8,870 bases of DNA, taken from assembly GCA_028702415.1 (NCBI GenBank), contig JAQVOT010000041.1:1-8870 (forward strand). Direction: 5' to 3'. The notes below the pieces were generated by a model. The model was not told where the DNA came from, did no database searches, and saw only the letters and a program-made list of their open reading frames with translations. Positions 1 to 5,903 of the stretch are shown piece after piece; within the stretch, counting starts at the first letter, position 1; every line of letters begins with the position of its first letter. The DNA comes from Eubacteriales bacterium. Lineage in GTDB: Bacteria; Bacillota; Clostridia; Peptostreptococcales; Anaerovoracaceae. A program made the position numbers and the translations under genes.

Positions 1-21
1 AGTGTGTGTTATATTGTCCAT

Positions 22-90
22 AGCGATAGGATTCCTTTCATTAGACGTTTTTGTAGTTACTAACATTCTAATGGAACCTATCGCTTTTGT
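22..90 (+). repeat. Imperfect long hairpin, possible terminator of a gene left of the window
   Basis: The arms at 22-45 and 67-85 are complementary in three blocks: AGCGATAGG with CCTATCGCT, TTCC with GGAA, and ATTAGA with TCTAAT. They are broken by a 1-nt and a 4-nt bulge in the left arm. The loop is about 21 nt. The right arm runs straight into TTTTGT, so on the + strand it could end transcription arriving from the left. The large loop and the bulges are poor for an intrinsic terminator, and the upstream gene is not visible, so the role is an inference. No coding region is evident in 1-311. Confidence 0.4.
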
Positions 91-157
91 ATATGAATGA
101 TGGTGTCACATCAATTGTAGATCAACAGCTCCGGTAACAATATTTTCTGATTAGTTC

Positions 158-186
158 TTGACATCCATTAACACCCGTGATATATT
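158..186 (+). promoter_or_regulatory. Sigma-A promoter of the cold-shock gene
   Basis: TTGACA at 158-163 is a perfect -35 box. It is followed by exactly 17 bases and TATATT at 181-186, a 5/6 match to the -10 consensus. Transcription would begin near 193 and give a leader of about 120 nt before the ATG at 312. Long leaders are usual for cold-shock mRNAs. This is the best match to the housekeeping consensus among the promoters I found in the window. Confidence 0.85.
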
Positions 187-192
187 AGCCAT

Positions 193-311
193 GGTATTCA
201 AAAGATTTACTTTATCCTCACTTTCCTGCGGATCATTGTTGTTTGATGATTGCTGCTAAGAAATGTGAGTTTTTGTTTTTTTTGGTCCAAAAAAATTTTA
301 TGGAGGTACTT
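193..311 (+). promoter_or_regulatory. Long 5' leader of the cold-shock mRNA with a U/A hairpin next to the ribosome site
   Basis: About 119 nt separate the inferred transcription start from the ATG. Near its end, a run of Ts plus GG (277-285) pairs with CC plus seven As (287-295), a weak A/U hairpin that ends 6 nt before GGAGG (302-306). Cold-shock mRNAs of other bacteria use long leaders that refold with temperature. That this leader does so is inference from position and structure only. I see no known riboswitch motif in it. Confidence 0.4.
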
Positions 312-524
312 ATGAACAAGGGTACAGTTAAATGGTTTAATTCTGAAAAGGGATTCGGGTTTATTACAAACGACGATGGCGGCGAAGATGTATTCGTACA
401 TTTCTCTGCAATAATGTCTGAAGGATACAAGTCCTTATCTGATGGTCAAAAGGTTACTTTTGACATCGAACAGGATCCTAAGAACAGCAGCAAGCTTAGA
501 GCGGTAAATGTTTGCATTGATTAA
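312..524 (+). CDS. Cold-shock protein, CspA/CspB family
   Basis: The 70-residue product is a single cold-shock domain, a five-stranded OB fold that binds single-stranded RNA and DNA and acts as an RNA chaperone in the cytoplasm. The N-terminal KGTVKWFN signature is at residues 3-10. RNP1 (KGFGFI) is at 13-18 and RNP2 (VFVHF) at 27-31; these carry the aromatic residues that stack on nucleobases. The length equals that of typical family members. The start at 312 is chosen because GGAGG at 302-306 lies 5 nt upstream and the family begins right there. The reading frame stays open back to 243, but that extension shows no homology and contains the leader hairpin. The gene is monocistronic, with its own promoter and terminator, and is the only + strand gene here. 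Which csp paralogue it is cannot be told. Confidence 0.96.
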   Translation: MNKGTVKWFNSEKGFGFITNDDGGEDVFVHFSAIMSEGYKSLSDGQKVTFDIEQDPKNSSKLRAVNVCID

Positions 525-542
525 TTGACCAAGGACTAACTT

Positions 543-576
543 AAAGCGAGACAGATTTGACTCTGTCTCGCTTTTT
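543..576 (+). terminator. Intrinsic terminator of the cold-shock gene
   Basis: A perfect 13-bp stem (543-555 with 562-574, AAAGCGAGACAGA and its complement) has a 6-nt loop TTTGAC and ends in five Ts at 572-576. It starts 18 nt after the stop codon. On the opposite strand the stem is followed by TTTAAGTTAG, a poor U-tract. It may only weakly serve the convergent Rieske gene that ends at 616. Confidence 0.92.
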
Positions 577-615
577 AATTTACAACAGTTCAGGTTCTAT
601 ATTGTCTCATGTTTT

Positions 616-1590
616 TCACTTTGTGTCTTTGTTTATTAATTCATGACGTATCTGACGGTACATGATAATCGGACCATCTCCCAGAAGCAGCTTTTCTTCA
701 GATCTAAAAGCGGAGGCTTTTGGCTTCTGCGTAATTACAACGCGCTTATCCTGTCGCTCAATAATTTTATTCGCAAATTTACCGAAGAAGGCTATTAAGC
801 TGTTAATAGCTTTAATCTTGCTGAGTTTACAATAAAATCGGATATAGAGTATCGTATTTTCATCGTCTACCGGTGCGAAATATATCAACACTTTTATTTT
901 TGAGCTTATGTGATTCAGCCATATGTTCGGATAAATAAAATTGAGGTTTGTATCCTTAATCACACATTCATCGGGGGATTTCGGTTCCTGGCCCATATCC
1001 GTCTCATTGTTTGCGCTGGTTTGCAGTACACCTTTCTCATACAATATCTTCGGCCCATTAATCAGGGTCTTATTACCTCTGCCGATGGTATTGTAGTGCA
1101 CAATCGGTACATGAACTACGTCAAGCTGATTTTCAATACAGCGTGAATAATGGGAATCCCAGTGATCTTCGAATTCACTGTAGGAATAACTCTCATCAAT
1201 CTGATCATAAAAAAACGGCAGTTTTTCATCAGCCTCTTCCGTTTCTCCATACCAAAGATAAATAATTCCGTTTAACTCCTTTACAGGATAATGTCTGATA
1301 TTATATCGGCTGATATCCTCGGTTGAGGCTTTCCCGTTGGCTGGAATAAAAGTGCATTTCCCGTTTTTATCGAATTCCAGTCCGTGGAAGGGACAGCTGA
1401 TACAATCTCCCTTGACCTTGCCGATGCTGAGTTCAGCACCCCTGTGGCTGCACTGATCAACAACACAGCAAATCTCGCCTTTGCTGTCTCTGAACAATGC
1501 CAGATCCAGATTCAGTCTTTTCACGGAAGCGATTTCATTTTTATCTATGGACTTAGATGGCAGTATCGCATACCATTGATTCGGTATCAT
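616..1590 (-). CDS. Rieske [2Fe-2S] non-heme iron oxygenase-like protein
   Basis: The 324-residue protein has the two-part plan of a ring-hydroxylating oxygenase alpha subunit. The N-terminal Rieske domain (about 1-110) has C47-x-H49 and C66-x2-H69, the full ligand set for a [2Fe-2S] cluster. The C-terminal catalytic domain has D157-x2-H160-x4-H165, the bridging Asp plus two His of the mononuclear iron site. D281 is a likely third ligand, 116 residues later. The single-subunit length suits the KshA/VanA/PaO-like class of monooxygenases and demethylases. Such enzymes need O2 and electrons from a reductase; no reductase or ferredoxin partner lies nearby, and the substrate is unknown. GAGGAG stands 8 nt before the ATG. 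The gene follows the DUF3795 gene by 49 bases with no terminator between, so the two are probably co-transcribed. The fold is certain; the oxygenase reaction in a presumed anaerobe is inference. Confidence 0.88.
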   Translation of the reverse strand: MIPNQWYAILPSKSIDKNEIASVKRLNLDLALFRDSKGEICCVVDQCSHRGAELSIGKVKGDCISCPFHGLEFDKNGKCTFIPANGKASTEDISRYNIRHYPVKELNGIIYLWYGETEEADEKLPFFYDQIDESYSYSEFEDHWDSHYSRCIENQLDVVHVPIVHYNTIGRGNKTLINGPKILYEKGVLQTSANNETDMGQEPKSPDECVIKDTNLNFIYPNIWLNHISSKIKVLIYFAPVDDENTILYIRFYCKLSKIKAINSLIAFFGKFANKIIERQDKRVVITQKPKASAFRSEEKLLLGDGPIIMYRQIRHELINKDTK

Positions 1591-1639
1591 AATTTACACT
1601 CCTCTAACATGGCTACTGTAAAAACAAATTTATCATTCA

Positions 1640-2170
1640 TCATTTTTTTCTGAGCTTTAGTTCAATTTTTTTCTCTTTTGCAGCTTCCCGCAGCCTTCCC
1701 GATACAAAAGCTGCTCTTTCTTTTTGTGAAAGTTCGTCCGACAATCGACGGCTTTCCTCGAGCACCCGTGTAATATCTTCAACTGCAAGCAGATTTACTG
1801 CCAGGCAAAACAGCGTCTTTTCCCGACCGGAATTGTATTCTGAAAGCAGTATCTCCAGGAGCTTAAGCTTTTCTGCCTGTTCGGCTGAATAAGCTTCTAT
1901 TCCCATATCTTTTGCCTTTTCCATGTCTGATTTCTGATTTCTGTGGGTAATAAAAGAATCATAATCGTCAGCATGTTCATAATCCCCGCAAGGGTACTCC
2001 GAACATTCAAAACAATACTCTATGCCATGCTCCATTCCGCAACGGGCTACTTTGCATGGCTTGTTGCCCTGTCCACATCCCGGACAATAACCACCAATCT
2101 TCATAGTACATAGCCCGCAGTTTAATCCGCACAGTGAAAATAATGAATTTTTTCGTACAAATTCAGCCAT
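1640..2170 (-). CDS. Cysteine-rich DUF3795 family protein
   Basis: The 176-residue soluble protein has ten Cys in its first third, at residues 14, 18, 21, 29, 32, 39, 44, 53, 56 and 61. They form CGLNCGLC, CPGC and a CFEC...YPCG block, the usual pattern of DUF3795, whose function is not established. The spacing would suit a metal or Fe-S site, which is inference. The C-terminal half (about 85-176) is helical and Lys/Glu-rich, with no recognised domain. The start at 2170 is preferred over an in-frame ATG at 2284. The longer version would read through the permease terminator and past the extended -10 box at 2195-2203, and family similarity begins just after residue 1. A GAGGGG ribosome site lies 11 nt upstream, slightly far. 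It is the first gene of a likely two-gene unit with the Rieske protein. Confidence 0.85.
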   Translation of the reverse strand: MAEFVRKNSLFSLCGLNCGLCTMKIGGYCPGCGQGNKPCKVARCGMEHGIEYCFECSEYPCGDYEHADDYDSFITHRNQKSDMEKAKDMGIEAYSAEQAEKLKLLEILLSEYNSGREKTLFCLAVNLLAVEDITRVLEESRRLSDELSQKERAAFVSGRLREAAKEKKIELKLRKK

Positions 2171-2194
2171 AGTTTTATATTCCCCTCGAAAGTG

Positions 2195-2203
2195 ATTATA
2201 CCA
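2195..2203 (-). promoter_or_regulatory. Extended -10 promoter for the DUF3795-Rieske unit
   Basis: On the - strand the bases read TGG followed by a perfect TATAAT. This is a TGn extended -10 element, which can work without a good -35 box; none is seen 15-18 bases upstream. The start would fall near 2188, giving a leader of about 18 nt that carries the GAGGGG ribosome site. It abuts the U-run of the permease terminator, so the downstream unit is insulated from the permease gene and restarted at once. Confidence 0.65.
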
Positions 2204-2255
2204 CAAAAAAAGTCCTATAGGCCTAATAGCAATAGCTGCAAAATCCATAGGACTT
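2204..2255 (-). terminator. Intrinsic terminator of the permease gene
   Basis: AAGTCCTAT (2210-2218) pairs with ATAGGACTT (2247-2255). On the - strand the stem leads directly into TTTTTTTG. A further GG/CC pairing with one mismatch may extend it, and the loop contains an extra weak stem. It lies about 50 bases beyond the permease stop codon, in the right orientation. Confidence 0.85.
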
Positions 2256-2304
2256 ATCCTTTTTCTGCTTAGGTCTGAATACACATTTTTTCGTATTTAT
2301 TCCG

Positions 2305-3762
2305 CTATTTTTCTGCCTCTAATTCTTTTTCAAGTCTCTCTTGTAATTCTTTTTCAAAGCGTTCATTTTCTGCAACGCATTCTTTCCACCATTCTCCCTT
2401 TCGATAGATTTTCTTGAAGAAAAAGTATCCCGGAATAGCTGTAAGCCCAAGGAGCACACCTATTCCTGATATAGCGATATCCGAAATTATACTGTACAGA
2501 TACAGCAGAATCGGGAGACAAAGATAAGCACAATACAGCTTGTTAGGCAATTTAACCTTGTACGCAAGTTTCTTGTTCGGTTCCTTTATTCTCATCTTAA
2601 TGTTTGAGATAAACATGAGAATGATAGGAATTGCATAAATTGCTGTTGCAACCTCAACGAACACCTGGAAAGGACTGTCTTCGCTGTCCTGTGAATAAGC
2701 AGCCCATAAGCAAAGGCAGATACTTACGCATGACAGAATGATAATCGCAGCTACAGGTGTACCGAATCTCTTGCTTTCCCTTGAGAAAATCTTGAAGAAT
2801 GAACCCTTTCTGCTGAATGAAGACATAACGTGAGCATAAGCCAGGATGTATTCACAGAGAATCATCATTGACGCCAGGGAACCCGCCGCAACAAAGCCCC
2901 ATTTTAGAGGTGCGCCGCAGAGAATTTCACCCGCCTGTACGAAAGTGATTCCTCCTGTCTGTGTTCCCCACTGTGCCCAGCTTCCCGGGATCATTTCATT
3001 GATTGCTCCCACTGCAGGAACAACCCAAAGCATATATGTAAGTGAGATTAGCGGAATTGCTATTATTATTCCCTTTGGAACAATTCTTTCACCATTATGA
3101 ATTTCACCTGTAGCTGTTGAAATTGTTTCATAACCTGTGTTGAACCATATTCCAATGAGGAAGCCTGTTCCCGCTGCCTGGAAGAAGTTCATATCTGAAG
3201 GTTTCAGTGGAGATACCATGCTTACAGGGTTTTCAATATTCATTAATGCAACCACAACCATGATAATAAAGGGGATGAAGCAAAGCAGCGTAATTGCAGT
3301 TGCCATATTGCTGATTACTTTGATTCCGAGAATATTTATTATTGCAAAGATAACGATTAGTGCTGCGCATACTGCCCAGAAAATAATCGGCGTAACCTTT
3401 ACTCCTACCAGTTCAAACATCAGCTGCAGATAAGTTGTTGTAAGTACTGCAAATGTTGCAGGTTCAATGAATCCTGCAAGTGTATATGCCCATCCGCTTG
3501 CAAAACCAGCCTTTTCCCCGAGACCGTTCTTTGCCCATACGTACATCCCCCCGTTTTCAGGGTAGGCTGAGGACAGCTCTGCTGATGACAGGCCAAAGGG
3601 CAGTGACCAGATAAAAGGTAGTACGCAGAATACCAGCATGGTTATTCCGGGACCTACTTCCCCGACTAAATCCTCAATTCCAAATCCACCACCGGCTACA
3701 GCAACGCAAACCATCATAGCTACGCCCAGTACGCCTATTTTCTTTTTATTGTGTTCTGACAC
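2305..3762 (-). CDS. APC-superfamily permease, possibly for polyamines or amino acids
   Basis: The 485-residue membrane protein has about 12 hydrophobic segments from residue 10 to 450, the LeuT-like fold of the amino acid-polyamine-organocation superfamily. The broken first helix carries a Gly-rich stretch ending GGFGIED (25-31). Residues 67-82 hold the family hallmark YPENGGMYVW followed by a short loop. From memory, GGxFGIED together with PENGG resembles the polyamine:proton symporters of plants and trypanosomatids more than GadC or lysine permeases. Glu30 could face a cationic substrate. This assignment is inference; amino acid transport is the safe call. A charged helical tail (463-485) ends the protein. 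Translation starts at GTG, with AGGAGG (3770-3775) 7 nt before it. The gene is monocistronic, ended by the hairpin at 2204-2255, with an unusual repeat-rich upstream region. Confidence 0.88.
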   Translation of the reverse strand: MSEHNKKKIGVLGVAMMVCVAVAGGGFGIEDLVGEVGPGITMLVFCVLPFIWSLPFGLSSAELSSAYPENGGMYVWAKNGLGEKAGFASGWAYTLAGFIEPATFAVLTTTYLQLMFELVGVKVTPIIFWAVCAALIVIFAIINILGIKVISNMATAITLLCFIPFIIMVVVALMNIENPVSMVSPLKPSDMNFFQAAGTGFLIGIWFNTGYETISTATGEIHNGERIVPKGIIIAIPLISLTYMLWVVPAVGAINEMIPGSWAQWGTQTGGITFVQAGEILCGAPLKWGFVAAGSLASMMILCEYILAYAHVMSSFSRKGSFFKIFSRESKRFGTPVAAIIILSCVSICLCLWAAYSQDSEDSPFQVFVEVATAIYAIPIILMFISNIKMRIKEPNKKLAYKVKLPNKLYCAYLCLPILLYLYSIISDIAISGIGVLLGLTAIPGYFFFKKIYRKGEWWKECVAENERFEKELQERLEKELEAEK

Positions 3763-3769
3763 AGTAAAA

Positions 3770-3775
3770 CCTCCT
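3770..3775 (-). promoter_or_regulatory. Ribosome binding site fixing a GTG start
   Basis: AGGAGG on the - strand lies 7 bases before GTG at 3762-3760. No ATG in this frame fits a ribosome site, and the protein begins with the short polar lead usual before helix 1, so GTG is the start codon of the permease. Confidence 0.85.
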
Positions 3776-3815
3776 GCAATTAATTGATAATTATATATAA
3801 TAATTTCGAGGTTGT

Positions 3816-4007
3816 ATTTGCTTGCATATAATATACAAAATAATTTGCAAAAACAACTTTCAAAAGGTTAACATGCTCTAAAGGGATATTCTTGCTTTCT
3901 TTTTTTAATGTATTTGCTGTTTTATGCTACTAATTTGCTTATTTTGCAATTTTTCTTAATATTGTTGCGTATATCGCCGATTTCACATTTACTAATTTGC
4001 TTATTTT
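3816..4007. repeat. 18-bp direct repeat and four ATTTGCT motifs upstream of the permease
   Basis: The 18-mer TACTAATTTGCTTATTTT occurs exactly at 3928-3945 and again at 3990-4007, 62 bases apart. Its ATTTGCT core also occurs at 3816-3822 and 3912-3918, there within TGTATTTGCT. The four cores start at 3816, 3912, 3933 and 3995. The steps of 96, 21 and 62 bases are each close to a whole number of helical turns. Two copies are upstream of the inferred promoter by about 100-180 bases, one by about 60-100, and one overlaps the transcription start. This looks like a set of operator sites for an unknown regulator. I see no gene in 3776-4072. Confidence 0.5.
3828..3856 (-). promoter_or_regulatory. 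Candidate promoter of the permease gene
   Basis: On the - strand TTGTTT (3856-3851) is followed by 17 bases and TATTAT (3833-3828). Transcription would begin near 3821, leaving a leader of about 58 nt. Both boxes are 4-5/6 matches with correct spacing. The surrounding DNA is so A/T-rich that a chance match is possible. Confidence 0.45.
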
Positions 4008-4072
4008 TATCGTGTCTATCACTGTAATAAAAAAACTTATTGTCCTCCCAATTACATCATTCCCTTGATAAT

Positions 4073-4112
4073 TTTAAAAAAAAGTAGACATGTTTTTCAG
4101 CATGTCTACTTT
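4073..4112 (-). terminator. Intrinsic terminator of the hydrogenase operon
   Basis: A perfect 12-bp stem (4081-4092 with 4101-4112, AAAGTAGACATG and complement) has an 8-nt loop and leads on the - strand into eight consecutive Ts. It begins 28 bases after the hydA stop codon and separates the operon from the permease. Confidence 0.93.
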
Positions 4113-4140
4113 CATCTTACACATTCAATGTGAAGGCCAT

Positions 4141-5886
4141 TTATTTTCCGTAATTCTGACGGGCCGTATAGTGTGTGTGGAGCAGCTTATGTGATCTGCT
4201 GCCGCCGGCCATTCCCAGGTACTCCTTGTAGAGTTTCTTGATAGCCGGATTGTTGTGTGACTTACGGATGAAGGATTTGTTATCTTCCTTGTAAAGGCCC
4301 TTGGCACGTTCAGCACGAATGTCAATCCATGAACGAACTTCCGAAAGCTGAAGTGGCTGTCCACCACCGTTTACGCAGCCCCCCGGGCAAGCCATGATTT
4401 CAATGAAGTGGAATTCCTCTTCACCGGATTTAACCATATCCATAAGCTTTCTGGCATTTCCCAGGCCGTGGGCAACTGCCGCACGGAGTTTCAGGTCAGC
4501 GATTTCCACTGTGGCAACTTTGATTCCTTCAAGACCGCGAACCTCTTCATAAGAGAAGTTGTCAGCGGAATTACCGTTCAGAATGTCCGCAACAGTTCTT
4601 AATGCCGCCTCCATAACACCTCCGGTTGCACCGAAGATGTGGCCTGCTCCCGTACCTTCACCAAAGGGATTATCGAATTCCGAATCTCCCAGTTCAGGGA
4701 AGTCCATACCGATGTCGTAAATCATTTCACCAAGTTCACGAGTAGTGATTACGCAGTCAACATCCGCCAGACCATCAACATTCATCTCAGGTCTGCCTGC
4801 CTCGAACTTCTTGGCGGTACACGGCATTACTGATACGACATAAATCTTTGAAGGATCTATGCCGTTCTTTTCAGCATAGTATGACTTGAGAATTGAACCA
4901 AACATCTGGTGTGGTGACTTACAAGTTGATAAATTGTCCAGGAAATCAGGATAGTTGTGTTCACAGAACTTAATCCATCCGGGGGAGCATGAAGTGATGA
5001 GTGGAAGCTTGCCGCCACCTCTGATTCTGTCAATCAGTTCGTTGCCCTCTTCCATGATGGTCAAGTCAGCAGCTGTATCGGTGTCGAATACCTTATCGAA
5101 TCCGATCATCTTCAGAGCTGTAACCATCTTGCCGGTTACAGGTGTTCCGATAGGCATATTGAAGTCTTCGCCAAGAGCTACTCTCACCGCAGGCGCAGTC
5201 TGCGCGATAACGTACTTGTCCGGATCGTAGATTGCTTCCCAGACCTTATCCACATCGCTCTTTTCCTTCAGAGCTCCAACCGGGCAGTAGTTGATGCACT
5301 GACCGCAATTAACACATGGAGTTTCAGACAATGGCTGTCCGAAGGGTGAAGCAACCTGCGTATTAAATCCTCTGTTCACCAGGTCAATTACGGCTACAGT
5401 CTGTATGTTTTTGCATGCGGACACGCAGCGTCTGCAGAGAATACACTTGTTAGGGTCTCTCACAATTGAAGGCCCCACGTCCAGAGGCAGCTTCTCGCTT
5501 TCACCTTCAAAACGAACGTCTTCAACCTTAAGCTTGTTTGCCAGTGCCTGGAGCTCGCAGTCAGCCATTGATCTGTTACATGTCTGGCATCTTGCATTAT
5601 GATTCGAAAGGATCAGTTCCAGATTAACCTTTCTGGCTTCCATAACCTTAGGGGTATGAGTGAATACTTCCATACCCTCGGAAACAGGGTATACGCAGGC
5701 AGCCTGTAATGCTTTTGCACCCTTGACTTCTACGATACACATTCTGCAGCAGCCAACTTCGTTAATGTCCTTCAGGAAGCAGAGAGTCGGAATTTTGATG
5801 CCGACTTCCTTGGCAGCTTCGAGGATAGTATAATTTTCAGGCACATAAATCTGAATGCCGTCTATTGTCATGTTTACTTTCTTCAT
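4141..5886 (-). CDS. hydA: NAD-linked [FeFe]-hydrogenase catalytic subunit HydA (HndD-like)
   Basis: The 581-residue protein catalyses reversible H2 formation in the cytoplasm. Domains in order: a [2Fe-2S] ferredoxin domain (C36, C47, C50, C64); a His-ligated [4Fe-4S] site (H96, C100, C103, C110); two [4Fe-4S] clusters (C148/151/154/158 and C191/194/197/201); the H-cluster domain; and a small-subunit-like tail (about 520-575). H-cluster motifs are L1 TSCSPGW (298-304), L2 MPCTAKKFE (354-362) and L3 MACPGGCVNGGGQP (498-511). L1 has Ser301 where most family members have a second Cys. The length matches CpI and HndD; the extra C-terminal domain of Thermotoga HydA is absent. AGGAGG (5895-5900) lies 8 nt before the ATG, which follows the hydB stop by 17 bases. 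It is the last gene of hydCBA. Maturation genes are not nearby. Confidence 0.96.
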   Translation of the reverse strand: MKKVNMTIDGIQIYVPENYTILEAAKEVGIKIPTLCFLKDINEVGCCRMCIVEVKGAKALQAACVYPVSEGMEVFTHTPKVMEARKVNLELILSNHNARCQTCNRSMADCELQALANKLKVEDVRFEGESEKLPLDVGPSIVRDPNKCILCRRCVSACKNIQTVAVIDLVNRGFNTQVASPFGQPLSETPCVNCGQCINYCPVGALKEKSDVDKVWEAIYDPDKYVIAQTAPAVRVALGEDFNMPIGTPVTGKMVTALKMIGFDKVFDTDTAADLTIMEEGNELIDRIRGGGKLPLITSCSPGWIKFCEHNYPDFLDNLSTCKSPHQMFGSILKSYYAEKNGIDPSKIYVVSVMPCTAKKFEAGRPEMNVDGLADVDCVITTRELGEMIYDIGMDFPELGDSEFDNPFGEGTGAGHIFGATGGVMEAALRTVADILNGNSADNFSYEEVRGLEGIKVATVEIADLKLRAAVAHGLGNARKLMDMVKSGEEEFHFIEIMACPGGCVNGGGQPLQLSEVRSWIDIRAERAKGLYKEDNKSFIRKSHNNPAIKKLYKEYLGMAGGSRSHKLLHTHYTARQNYGK

Positions 5887-5903
5887 TTAAGCAGCCTCCT
5901 CTC

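Noticed and set aside
11..20. Ten-base ATATTGTCCA shared in inverted orientation with 8429-8438
   Set aside because: Ten A/T-rich bases 8.4 kb apart with no extended similarity are expected by chance.
243..311. N-terminal extension of the cold-shock protein by 23 residues
   Set aside because: The start at 312 has a strong GGAGG and matches the family start exactly; the extension is low-complexity leader sequence.
543..574. Bidirectional terminator also serving the Rieske gene
   Set aside because: The stem is followed on the - strand by only three Ts and then AAGTTAG, so I assign it to the + strand gene only, though weak activity is possible.
2171..2284. Longer DUF3795 protein starting at 2284
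   Set aside because: It would overlap the permease terminator and the extended -10 promoter, and the extra residues show no similarity to the family.
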